A stretch of DNA of 64,000 nucleotides, taken from contig JAEHOE010000094.1 in assembly GCA_016858145.1 (NCBI GenBank), forward strand, positions 186,001 through 250,000, given 5' to 3'. Below, one piece after another: positions 53,377 to 64,000 of the stretch (the stretch's first letter is position 1; each line of letters opens with the position of its first letter). A program made the translations under genes and the position numbers. The notes under the pieces were generated by a model that was not told the DNA's origin, did not search any database, and saw only the letters and a list, made by a program, of their open reading frames with translations. The stretch is from Edaphochlamys debaryana. Its lineage: Eukaryota; Chlorophyta; Chlorophyceae; Chlamydomonadales.

Positions 53377-54126
53377 TCTGCACCGCTCATGCAAGGGCAT
53401 CCTCCGGTCTTACGGCGCGTCTGGGGTGACAGCGCGCTGCTGGGTCTCGACGGCGGCAGTATAGCAATTTGCGTAGTTCGCTAGTTTCCCCCACTCCATC
53501 GTTCCCGTGTCGCAGGGGTAACCAGGGACCCCCGCCGTGTCCCCTTCCCCACTCCATCCCCGCAAGCGATGAAGGGACGCTTCTGAGGGAGCCGGCGATG
53601 GTCGAGTGTGATGTCCCTGGAGCCTCCTTGTTTGACAAGGAAGAAGCGGAGGGGGGAGAGCCTGTGCGTGCGGCCTGTACATCACGAGGGCGGGAGGGGG
53701 ACACGGGGAGAGGGGGGGGGGAGGAGGTCAGCGAGGTGGGGGAGGGCGTGTGCTGAGCGGAAACGGAGAACACGAAGCGTGCGGGGTGCTTGTGGCGAGC
53801 TAAAGCCCAAACGCGCCTAGGCACTCTTGCCGCGCTCAGCGCACCTACTCACTCCGTACACGGAGTGCGGGGCTCACGACCTCAGAGCGCTGGCGGCGAC
53901 TGAAACCGCGAGTCTGCGGCACGATTGTGCGTGGCCTGATGGCGGTGCGTCTCAGCCTCCAGCTGGGTGGAAAGTCAATATTTCGACAGAATCAGGTCGG
54001 GTGTCGTACATATCAGGCCGGATACGCCCTGCGTTGGAGCGGGGGGAGGGGGGAGCGGGGGGAGGGGGGAGCGGGGGGATGGGGGAGCGGGGGGAGGGGG
54101 GCGGGCACGGCCTTCGGCCGGCGGCG

Positions 54127-54584
54127 TCCCTCGACGACCCCAGCATGTATGAGCACCGCTGGACCTTCATCGAGGGCACTCAGCGGGGCACGCTGAGAGG
54201 CCAGGCCTTCACCGGCGGGCCCAACAACGTCGGCGTGGCGCCCGACCCTGGCGCGCCCCCGCCAACCCAGGAGAACTGGTGCGCCGAGTACCTGCTGGTG
54301 GCGGCAGCAGTCCTCGGTGGTTACAATGAGGGACCCCAGCGAGGTACACGGCAGCTGAACGCCGTGGCTTGACAGCCAACCTCACGGGCTTACCCCCTGC
54401 AAGCCAGCACGCCGCCCCCTAGATTGAACGGCAGGGCCCCTACCCGGGCTCCAAAAGAGATCTAGTGAAGACCGGCAGCAGCGGCTCCAGGCGTGCCGCA
54501 GCCGCTTCACCCTCACCGTGCTCTGGCCCGCACCTTCAACATTCGGCACAGCGGCGCCTGGACGCCCTTCGGAAAGCGCTAGTG
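54127..54584 (+). pseudogene. truncated copy of the unknown ORF
   Basis: Retains only the C-terminal part (from LDDPSMYEHRWTFIEG onward) of the ORF at 49353-50234. The N-terminal two-thirds is removed by the deletion at 54127. Repeat R interrupts the frame after EYLLVAAA. The remaining end matches copy 1 up to the original stop at 54582-54584. Confidence 0.85.
54311..54473 (+). mobile_element. dispersed repeat R insertion with 8-bp target duplication
   Basis: 163 bases absent from the homologous position in copy 1 (around 50126-50136). GGCAGCAG is present once in copy 1 but flanks both ends here (54303-54310, 54474-54481). Starts TCCTCGGTGGTTACAATG. No coding capacity and no obvious terminal inverted repeat; could be a MITE or SINE-like unit. 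Confidence 0.85.
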
Positions 54585-54805
54585 AGTTGGTGCGGGTCTT
54601 GGGGTGATGCGGTCGGGTGACTGGTTCCGGGGTGCTCGGCCCGTATCAGGCCTGTACGGGAGGCGTATCCGGGCGTATACCGCTGGCAGTCGCAATGCGT
54701 TTGTGGCCCCGCGGCAACGCGCCTGGACGACCACCCCACAGCAGACCAACAGCGACGGCCCAGGAACAGCAGTCGCAACGCACTCGGAACGCCCAGACGC
54801 AAACG

Positions 54806-55111
54806 CAAGAAGCATCCCAGACCTGCTCGTTAGCACGCCAAAGGCTGCGCTTGCCTCGGCCGACCACTCTAGCTCCCTCATGTTTGCTTACGCTGGCCGT
54901 GCACCGGCCGAAACTTGATGAAGAGCTCAGGCGAGGCCGGGAGCAGCGCCAACAACCCGAAAGCGGAATTGCTCGGCTCGGGGCTGCGGGGTCCTGCGAG
55001 CGCGCCCCAAGTCTCCAGGACGTTGATGTGTTATTGTCAAAATACAAGCCTCCAGTATTGACCACTCCCCTTGTCGCTAAGCATGCGCGTCCTCCGCTGT
55101 GTTTTGGCCAG
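54806..55111. other. upstream region of the F-box/LRR gene
   Basis: A first exon with the start codon is expected in or before this stretch but is not resolved; an ATG at 54918 opens only a short frame. Confidence 0.4.
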
Positions 55112-58100
55112 GGGTACCAGACGACTCGCCAGACCGCCTGCGGGACTGGGCCTCCTTGTCGAGTGAATTGCTGCAGGTGGGCCTGGTTTGGGCTTGCAGG
55201 CGTCGGGCAATGTGGCGGTCGGGTCGCTGGCGACCCTGGCTTCCGCGCGAGCGGCCAGCCGGTTTTTGTGCCGACCATAGCTGCCATCCCTCAAGCATAG
55301 TACGCGGGGAACATCGGGCGCCTCGTCCCGCACTTCGCAGCCTATGGGCGTGTTGTCACGTAAGCATCCTGCCGCTTCGACGCGCCGCACAACGGCCCAT
55401 CCGTCCCACAGGAGGTCTCCCGCCACGCCGACCTCAAGAGCTGGGGCTCGCTACGATGCACCTGTCAGAACTGGCGTCGCGGTATCTCGCTCGCGGTCGC
55501 GAGCGTGCGCCTGACGGTGCCGGACCGCCCAACAGCAATCCCAACGCCCCAGCCCGCAGACCTTGCACCAGCTGACCCCCCGGCGCGCCAGGGCCGCCGC
55601 GGCCCCGCCGGCGGCCGCACAGCAGGCCGAGCCGCCGCCGCCGCGGCAGCCGCCGCCGCCGCGGCCGCGGCCACAGCGGCTGCTGCAGCCGCGGCGGCAG
55701 CCGCACCGGCGCCCGCTGCCACCGGGGCAGCCGGCCCCTCGCCGCCGCCGCAGCTCCACCCCCAGACCACTCCGCTCCCACCCCACGCCCAGCCCACCAC
55801 AACCGGCCGCGGCTATGCCGCCTCAAGCGGCCGGCCCCTCCCGGGCCAAGCGCCCCATGACGCCGGCGCTGCCGGGGCCGCCGCGGGCCAGCTGCCCGCC
55901 GGCCCTGCCGGCGGCGCCGCCGGGGCCGTCGACGCCGCCGCCGACGCCTCGTGCGGCCGCATCCCGCCACAGCAACGGACCTTCCCCGAGCCGTACACCC
56001 GCCCGCCGCCGTACCCGGAGCACCTACCCCTCGCCTGCGTGTATAACCTCCTGGCGGCGCAGTCCAACGTCGCCGCCGCCGCCGTCGCGGCGGCGGCGGC
56101 GGCACAGCGGCCGGCGGCAGCCGCTGGCGACGGCGGTAACGGCGGCGACGGCAGCGACTCGCACGCCGCTGGCGGCATGGCTAGCTCCGTCGGCAGCAGT
56201 AGCATCGTGGCTTGGAGTTTCCTCGAGGCCGCGGACAAGCTGTGCTCCGCGTACCCGGCCTTCAGTCAGCTCGCGCTGACGTTTGCGGAGCCGCTGCCGC
56301 TCATGGAGCCGGGGGGCAGCGGTCGGTGGCTGCAGGTGGGGCGTGTGGGGGCGTGGAGGGGCGTGGAGGGGCGGGGGAGGAAGGGCAAGAGAAGCGGACG
56401 GGGAAGGGGAAGGGCAAGGCTAGAGACGCTGAGCGCTGGGCGGGTTAGGCAGGGCAGGGGGGGTTCAGGAGGGTGGGAGGGAGGGCGAGGGCTAGGGGAT
56501 GCGGCGGCAAGGGTTGCTTGGGGCAGGGAAGGCGCGGGTAGCGGGGCATGTTTGCTGCCATCCTTGACTCGTGCAGAGCAGTATAGCGAGGGCTAGCTGG
56601 AGGGCTCGTTCCCTCACGCACCTCACGCCTCGTGGTGCCCCGCTGACACCCCAAGCCCCGCCCCATTCCCCTTCTCCCCTCCGCCCGACAGCACGAGATG
56701 CGTACGGCACTCCAGCAGCTCCTGTCTGACCGACTGGTGTCGCTGACGCTGTCAGGCCACACGCCGTACCCATTAGTCATGAGCTCGCCGCCGCCGCTCG
56801 CGGTGGCGGCGCTGGCGGCGCAGCCCGGCAGCTCGCACCCGCAGGGCCTCGCCTCGGCGGCGGCGGCAGCGGCGGCGACGCTGCCGGCCCGGCAGCGGCA
56901 CCGTCAGCTGCCGTCGACGGCGGCGGCGGCCGCGGCCGCGGCCGCGGCAGCGGCGGCTGTGATGCCGGGGCTTGGGACGCCGAGTCCTCCGCGGCAGGTT
57001 GAGCTGATGGAGGGGCTGGGTATGCCGCCGGTGGGTCTGCCGGAGGCGGCGGCGGCGGCGGCCGTGGCGGCGGCGGTGGCGGCGGTGGCGGCCGTTGCGC
57101 GGGGCGCAGTGTTGCCCCTCACCGCCGCCGCCGTCGGCCCGCCCGGCGACCGCCGGCGCTTGGAACGGGACGGCGCGGTTGTCATTACTAATGGCGACGG
57201 CGGCGGAGACGAAAAGCCGTCGAACAAGCACCGCCGCAGCGGACCTGCGCCGTCCTCCGCCGCCGAGCTTGGCGGCGCCGCTGGCGCCGGCGGCGGCAGG
57301 CCGAACGGCCAGGTGACGGGGCTCACCGGCCAACCGACAGCCGCCGCCACGCGCGCCGCCACCGCAGCCGCACCGGCCGGCCCCGGAGAGGCCGACGGCG
57401 GCCCCGCGGGCTCGTACGACAGTGACGGTTGCCGGGATCCGTCCAACCTCTCGAACGGCGACGGCGGGCAGGCAGGTCCATCAGAGGGCAACGGCCGCGA
57501 CGGTGACAGCCTCGGCGGCGGCGACGGCTCCGCCGGCGCGGCGGCAGCTGTGTACGTCAGCGGCGGCGCAGAGACTGACGGCTGCGGCGGCGATGCCATG
57601 GAAGTGACCGTTGACGCCGCGCCGCCGCCGCCGGACGCTGGTGCTGGCTTCGCCGAGACTCTTGACAGCAACCACGGATGCATGTGGGCCGACGTGGACT
57701 TCGTACGGCGCAACAGCACCGGTGACGGCGCCGCCAACGGTGACTGCAACGGAACGACGGTTGGGCCAACCGACATGGACGTCGAGCCTTGTGCGGCTCG
57801 CACGGACTGCGGCGAGGACACCCGTCAGACGGGCAACCGTCACGGCAGCCCGCCAACGGTTGGCGGCGGCTCGCCGCCGCCGCTGGCGCACTGTCCCAGC
57901 GGCGAGGGCGGCAGCGGCGGCGGCAGCGAGGAGACTGGCGACGGCCCTGACGGCGGCAAGGGCCCAGCGACGGCGCTGGCAGCAGTGGAGCCCATGGTTG
58001 AGGAGCCTGTCGGCGTCGCCGTCGGCGCGATCGTTCCGCGCCTGCCCTGCTTCACCGCCGCCGCCACGGCCGCCGCTGCCAATGCCGCCGCCACGGGCAC

Positions 58101-61100
58101 GGCCGCCGCCGTCGCCCGGCTCGCCGCCGCCGCCGACCCGCGCCTGAGCGCTCTCGCCGCCGCCGCCACGGCTGCTGCCGCCACCGCCGCCGCCACCACC
58201 ACCGCCGCCGCCATCGCGTCCCTCCACAACCGCGCTGCCCTGCCCGGCGGCGGCACCGCCGACGACGACCGGCTCCGCTCGCCTCCGCCGCAGCTCGCCG
58301 CCGTCGTGGCGGCGGCGGCGGCTGCCGCCTCCGCCAGCGTCCTGTCGCGGCCGCTGCCGCTGCTGTCGCGGCTGTCGGAGCTCGTGTCTCTGACCATTGT
58401 CGCGGACCAGGGCTTTCCGTCGCCCGCTCAGCTCGAGTGCATCGCGCAGCTCCCGAGGCTGTCGGGGCTGGACATGCGGGGGACTAAGTTCATGCAGGTA
58501 CAGGGGTTACTTCAGTCCCCATGTAATATAATATAATATTGTTTATCATCAGGGTTTTGCTGGGGCATGCGAGGCGCCAAGGTTGTTTATGCAGATGTGT
58601 GTGTACCGCTCAGGACTCCAATCGTCGAATGTGCAGAGGGCTTTGCTTGGCGGGCTGGGCGTGCGGGGGGCCGTATCCCAGCGGGATTGTAGGCGCTCAG
58701 TATAGGCAAGCCCAAGGCACCCCTTCCTGTCCTCTCCTTTCCCCCGCACAAAGCCTTGATCCCTCCCCTCCTACTTGCCCGCCTACCCTCCTCCCCCCCC
58801 TCAGGTGGACGGCGATGCCTCAGTGCTGGGGCGCCACGCATGGGCGCACGTGGGCAACGAGCACCTGGCGGTGGTGAGAGGGGGGGGGCGAAGGCTGGTG
58901 TGCTTGTGCTGATCTCGTTGGGGGAGGGGACCGGGGGTTGCGGCCGCAGGGGCTCCCTAGCTTGGGTCAACGAACAACCAAGGGATGGGCGTTGAAGGGC
59001 TTAGGTTGTGTGAGTTGCGATTTCGGTTGGCGGTCAGGACGAGGGCCCTCCGCTCACGTCACGCCCACATGTCCTGTCTCCCCTCTCCCCCCTCCCCCGC
59101 CCCCCCCTGTCAGGTCGCCCGCTGCACGGGCCTGACCCGCCTCGCCCTCAACCACGTGCATCCCGTGGGGGGCGCCCCCCTGGCCGCCCTCTCGGCCCTC
59201 ACGCGCCTCTCCTCCCTGGGGCTCACGGACGCACTCAGCGGCCACGCGGTGCTGGCCAAGCACGTCAAGGTGCGTTCCGGTTTAGACTTTTGTTTGGTTT
59301 CTCGCTTTATTATGGAGGTTTGTGTCGGGACGGGGGTCCTCGCGAGGGCTTCGGACACGCAGTGCTGGTCTAGCACGGCAAGGGGTGGTGGCGACGCTAA
59401 GACCTCGGTGCTTGCTTTCGGTCCACTTGCTGGGGGACGGGGGGTCGAGGGGATGCTATCTGCGGGATTGCGGGACAATGGCTGCCCTCCCAACCCCGCC
59501 CCCCTTCCCTCCCCGCCTTTCCCTCGTCCCCTCACAGGCGCTCGCGGTGGGCCTGACGGGACTGAGATCACTCCAGATCGGCCGGGTCTCATGGCCCCCC
59601 ATGCAGCTCATGGGCCCGCCCCTGGCCGCCGCGGCCGCCGCCGCCGCCGCCTCCCCCGATCGAGACGGCGGCGGCGGGCCGTCACCCGCGCCCAGCGACG
59701 GCGGAGCGGCGACTGGGGCGGCGGTGGCGGTGGCGGCGGCCTGGAGCCCCTGGGGAGGGGTGCTGGGTCACTTCCAGCGCTTGGCTCAGCTCCACCTTCA
59801 GGTCAGAGGGATGGAGGGAGGGGGGGGGGGGAATAGAGGCAAGAGGGAGGCAAGGGGTTAAAGGGCAAGATGGGGCAGGTCGCCACGGGGCACGGACCCT
59901 AAACCCCACGTGACTCAATCCTCTCCACCTCCCCCCCTTTACCTTTCCCCCTGACAGGTCGCCTGCTCCTTCGAGACTGAGCTCCTAGACGGAGTGGCCT
60001 CCCTCCCCCTGCTCGAGCAGCTGTCCATGGAGCTCCTGGACCTGCCGCCGCCGCAGCTGGCGGCCATGCTGAGAGCCCTGCTGCCGCCGCCGCCGCCAGC
60101 AGCGGCGGCGGCAGAGCCGGCGGAGCCGTCGCGCGGCGCCGCGCCGCCGCCGGAGCCCGAGCCGACCGCCAGCGGCAGCGGCGGGGCGACGGCGGTGGCT
60201 GCCGCGGCCGTTGCTGCGGCTGCCACCGCCGCCGCTCCGGCGCCGGGTGGTGGCGGCGGCGGTTCGGCGCCGGAGGCGCCGGCCGCCGCGCGAGGCGGCG
60301 GCGGGGGTGACTGCGGGGAGGGCGTGGGGGCGTCGTGGAGCCGCCGCCGACGGCGGCGCGACTCGGTCGCCGCCAGCGAGGGCGGCGGCGGCGGCGGTTA
60401 CGGTTACGGTTACATGGCGGGCGGCGGCGGCGTTGGCGGTTATGGCGCGGGGTACGGCGCGGGGCTCGGCAACGGCGGCTGGGGTCGGTCCCTGTCTCAG
60501 GTGGGGCAGGGGCGTGGGGCCCGGTGTGTGGGTCACGGGGCTCGATGAGCAGAATCTTGCTGGTTTTCACGCGGCCAAGCGTGGGGGGGCACTGGTATTG
60601 GCAGAGTCAGTCATACTCGGGTTCAGCCCTCGGTTTGGCTTGGCAGAGCGCTGCCGTACCCATACCCGTTCCCCCTTCCGCCACTCCGGCCTGCCGCTTT
60701 TTCCCTGCGATTGTCACCCCCTGTCCTCGCGACCCCCTTCCTCACACAGCCTGCACGCCCCTCTCCTCGTCCTTTCACCCCCCCCCGCCCCCCATGGCTG
60801 ACCCTTTCCCTCCCTCCCTCCCCCCTCCCCTCCTCCCCCCCCTGTCAGGTCCTCAGGGAGCTCACCCTCACCGCCTGCATGCTGTACGACGAGCACCTGG
60901 GGCTGCTGGGCCGCCTGGGGCAGCTGAGGGGCATCCGCCTGGATCAGGTGCGTACGGCAACAGGGGGGTGGGGAGGGTGTGTCAGAAGCTGATAAGGGGG
61001 AGAGCGTCTAGTTGTTATGGGGGGGAGGGGGGGGCTGAAGGCCCCGGCAGGACTGAGCGTGGGAGGGAGGATGGGATGAAGAGCACCCGCGCCAACCCGT

Positions 61101-63001
61101 TCCATACACACACGCCTCCACCCCCCTCCACTCCACTCCCTTCTCCCCTCCCCTCCCCCCTCCCCCCCTGTCAGGTGGACATCCGCACGCGGGACCCCGA
61201 CGGTTGGTCTGCGCTGTCCGGCTGCCGCTGCCTGGAGGCCTTCTCCTTCCGCGTCTGGAACAACCCCGTCCTGTCGGCGGGCAGCCCCTGCAGGTGGGGG
61301 GAAGGGGGAGACAAGGGAGGGAAAGGGGAGAGGCAGGGGAGGGAAAGGGGAGAGGAAGGGGAGGGAAAGGGGAGAGGCAAGGGAGGGAAAGGGGAGAGGC
61401 AAGGGAGGGAAAGGGGAGAGGAAGGGGAGGGAAAGGGGAGAGGCAAGGGAGGGAAAGGGGAGAGGCAAGGGAGGGAAAGGGGAGAGGAAGGGGAGGGAAA
61501 GGGGAGAGGCAGGAGGGGGAAAGGGGAGAGGCAGGAGAGGGAAAGGGGAGAGGCAGGGGAGGGAAAGGGGAGAGGCAAGGGAGGGAAAGGGGAGAGGCAA
61601 GGGAGGGAAAGGGGAGAGGAAGGGGAGGGAAAGGGGAGAGGCAAGGGAGGGAAAGGGGAGAGGCAGGGGAGGGAAAGGGGAGAGGCAGGGGAGGGAAAGG
61701 GGAGAGGAAGGGGAGGGAAAGGGGAGAGGCAAGGGAGGGAAAGGGGAGAGGCAGGGGAGGGAAAGGGGAGAGGCAGGGGAGGGAAAGGGGAGAGGCAGGA
61801 GGGGGAAAGGGGAGAGGCAGGAGAGGGAAAGGGGAGAGGCAAGGGAGGGGGTGGAGATCGTGTTGTACACCGTATGCACGCCGCCGAGTAGCTGACTAAC
61901 GACACGATCCGCAACCGCCAACCGCCCTAACCGCCCAGCGGCGTGCTGACTAACGACTCCCTGGCCATGATGGCCGCCAACTGGCCCAAGCTGCGGCAGC
62001 TGGCGTACTGGGGCAAGGTGGGGGGGGAGGGGGGGGGGAAATGTGGGGGGCCGGATGAGGCCGGGGCATGGTGGGCGAGGGGGGGAGGGAGGGGTTGAAG
62101 AAGATTCGGCGGTGAGGAGAGGGGGGTCGTGGAGGGGCCAGGCATAAGGTCTGGCTTGAAGATGGGGCTCGGGCTTGTGGGGCCGGGGCAGGCCGGGCCG
62201 TGTGGGCTGAATTGAGCCGGGGACGCAGGGATGCTGAGGGCTGGGTCGGGTAGGTGGCTGCCCACAGCGCGCCCCTTCAACCACCAGTGCCCAACTCCCA
62301 ACTGCTCCAACTGCAAACCGCCCAGGTCGTCCTAACCGAAAAGGCCGAGGAGCACCTGGCCCACATGGAGGGTCTGACGAGCGGCGAGATCGTGGGTACG
62401 GACGGAACCACGTGCCGCGTCTGGCGCTCGCCCGTAACGGGTGAGGGGGTGTTGTGGGGGCAAAGGGGATCAAGGCAGCATTGTTGGGGCAAGGCGCCGG
62501 GCCGGTTGAGGGCAGTGCTGTTGTGCTTGCAGGGAGGCCCTGAGGAGACTGTTTGACCTGCCGCCCCTACCACACCTTTCCAGCCGAACCCCCGCCCCTT
62601 GCCTCTCACGCCCTGTCTCCCGTATCACCCCCTTCCCCGTCGCCCCTCCTCCCCTGCAGGCGCCCAGCTGCGGTCCCTGGTGCTGCCGTACGCCGCAGCA
62701 CACAAGGTACGACAGTGACACGTGTGCCGTACAGGAGTCGGAGGGCGCCGGCCCGCCCTGCCTTCGCTCTCGGTACTCTCCGTTGCCACGTGACTGAGCG
62801 CCCGTGCTCCCCGTACGCCCCACCCGGGCCTCAAGTCCCTGCCCTTCGCCCTCCTGCCCCCTGCCCCCACAGGTCAGCTCACGTAACGGTTACGTGACCT
62901 TCTCGGACAGCGATGACTCGGACTCATCCGAGGGGTCCGAGGCGTCGGTCAACTGGATGGGCGACGTAAACACCGTGACGAGCGAGTACGACGCCGACTG
63001 A
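55112..63001 (+). CDS. F-box / leucine-rich-repeat protein, Ala/Gly-rich
   Basis: Likely substrate-receptor subunit of an SCF ubiquitin ligase. Exons in frame: 55112-55176, 55412-56335, 56692-58497, 58805-58873, 59114-59269, 59538-59801, 59958-60500, 60849-60947, 61175-61293, 61939-62017, 62326-62395, 62660-62706, 62873-63001; about 1,455 residues. The F-box is split by intron 55177-55411: DWASLSSELLQ then EVSRHADLKSWGSLRC and TCQNWRRGISLAVASVRL. LRR-type strands follow, spread over exons (LVSLTLSGHTPY, LSELVSLTIV, LPRLSGLDMRGTKF, LTRLALNHV, LTGLRSLQIGRV, LLEQLSMELLDL, VLRELTLTACML). Between the F-box and later repeats exon 56692-58497 adds hundreds of residues of Ala/Gly/Asp-rich disorder. 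The C-terminus is acidic (SDSDDSDSSEGSEAS). The start codon and first exon are unresolved. Most introns end in CTGTCAG or CTGACAG. Confidence 0.75.
61300..61850 (+). repeat. purine-only 22-bp minisatellite in intron
   Basis: Roughly two dozen copies of a 22-base unit built on GGGAAAGGGGAGAGGCA with AGG/AGA variants, almost entirely A and G apart from one C per unit, in the 61294-61938 intron. Long open frames on both strands here are products of the repeat. Confidence 0.92.
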
Positions 63002-64000
63002 CGTACTGCCGTACGACGTGCGCACTAAACGTGTGCTTCGTACGGCTGTACGCGAGGGGTGAGGCGAAAGGCCACGGATGGAACGAGGCCGGCTTGCGCG
63101 GGCCTCAATATGGCCGGCCAAGGGCCCAGCCGGCTAAGGTCGGTTCCGTTCCGGATGGATGGTGGGGTGTGCCGGGCGCACACGGGTGAATGAGTGCCAC
63201 ACCTTGATTGGAGGGGAACTGCAAGTCTGCAAGTCGTCCCCCGGAATTTGTGACTGATTCTTGGCTGTCGAGCCTCTTGGCGGCATAGGTGTGTGTACGG
63301 TCATCATGCTTGAACTGTGCGGCTGACGTACGTACCGCTGTGCAGCGGCAGCAGTACAGCTGCCAGTGACACATGGTGCAAGTTTTTGGCTCCTACAAAA
63401 CGGCCGGGGCAGGGCAGGGTGGTCTTGGTGCGAGTCCGAGGCGTGAGCAGGGCAAGCCTTCTAGAGCAAAAGAGAGGACAGCAGAGAGCTTTGTTACCGG
63501 TACTGAATCCTTGCGGTGCTTTTCTATTTTGGGTGATAGCCGGGTGGCTGGTACAGAAGAACGCACTCGCCGATGCCATCGTATAGTTGATCAGATCTGA
63601 CCGGGCTCCGTACGGCTGATTGTGAGCTGGAGTAGTTGCTGCAACGGGGTCTCAGCGGTTCAGATGGGGTGGGTAGCGAAGGCCGGGGGCGCGCGGTCGC
63701 CATGGTCGTGTCCGCCTGCTTTCCTCCCTTTCAAGTCGGCGGGGTCTGATTTGGGGGTGGAAGCGGATGCACCGTAGTCGGATGCAACAAGAACTTTGCG
63801 GGCAGCCGGGGCCTGCGGTAGCATACCGGTAGCTCACCCTTGCGGTGGCGGGTGGGATGCATGGAAGAGCTGTGGTTGCTTGCATGCATGTGGGTTGGAG
63901 CCGGGCCGGGTCATGTCCCCCCATTGGGCATCCGACCTGTCCCTTGGTATTTACTGGTACCTAGTTCTACACACGGCGTTTGGTGGTAGTTGATAGGCAG
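63002..64000. other. 3' flank of the F-box/LRR gene
   Basis: Contains repeated GTACGGC/GCCGTAC words just after the stop (63004-63055). No TGTAA and no further gene recognised up to the window end. Confidence 0.45.

Larger units (their letters stand above)
53527..54805 (+). repeat. dispersed duplication, copy 2 (deleted and invaded)
   Basis: Direct-orientation copy of 48607-50457. About 735 bases are missing at 54127 with a two-base microhomology, and a 163-base repeat is inserted at 54311. Confidence 0.85.

Noticed and set aside
55434..56105. Arg-rich minus-strand frame of 223 codons
   Set aside because: Antisense shadow of the GCC/GCG-rich alanine exon of the F-box gene.
56904..57821. 305-codon minus-strand Ser/Pro/Ala frame
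   Set aside because: Antisense shadow of the 56692-58497 exon; no domain and no splice context.
61300..61850. CRISPR-like regular repeats
   Set aside because: Head-to-tail units without unique spacers, in an intron of a eukaryotic gene.
60944..62473. 509-codon minus-strand open frame of Leu/Pro/Phe/Ser repeats
   Set aside because: It is the translation of the complement of the purine minisatellite and runs antisense across well-supported exons.

Overview
The window looks like nuclear DNA of a volvocine-type green alga (Chlorophyta, Chlamydomonadales). The grounds are high GC, many short GT-AG introns with C-rich acceptors, alanine/proline-rich coding tails, TGTAA poly(A) signals about 300 bases past two stop codons, and abundant low-complexity introns. 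No exact species is claimed. No rRNA, tRNA, CRISPR or bacterial operon structure was seen.

Layout. (1) 207-3543 (+): 3' part of a SOUL-family heme-binding protein gene; one intron holds two ~155-nt hairpins. (2) 4509-7562 (-): nine-exon gene for an unrecognised small membrane protein. (3) 7563-10704: repeat-rich spacer without a supported gene. (4) 10705-17673 (-): three small C2-domain genes, the third broken by a one-base deletion. (5) 18783-33044 (-): one 14.3-kb Ty3/gypsy-type retroelement with GAG, protease, RT, RNase H and a DDE integrase, plus a PHD finger, methyltransferase-like stretches and a transmembrane insert. Its terminal repeats follow a split-direct-repeat plan, and the copy carries several disabling lesions. 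(6) 33947-42112 (-): three more C2 genes, two of them in a recent tandem segmental duplication. (7) 42537-47452 (+): a divergent C2 paralogue and a close copy of the 41-42 kb gene in opposite orientation. (8) 47453-54805: a duplicated unknown ORF, two C-run-ended DNA-transposon-like elements and an exact empty-site/filled-site pair for a short dispersed repeat. (9) about 55112-63001 (+): a large F-box/leucine-rich-repeat gene with a purine-only minisatellite in one intron.

Together: the dominant theme is local expansion of one gene family. Eight C2 copies lie within 37 kb; seven share identical exon sizes (77 bp, 142 bp, then a last exon of variable length), and the variable part is the Pro/Gln/Tyr/Ala tail. 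By analogy with plant single-C2 proteins they are probably calcium-dependent membrane binders whose tails differ; that role is inferred. The retroelement separates the third and fourth C2 genes and appears recent, since its 443-bp repeats differ at about three positions.

Exon coordinates come from reading splice signals and frame by eye; N-termini of the 4.5-7.5 kb gene and of the F-box gene are the least certain. No database search was run.
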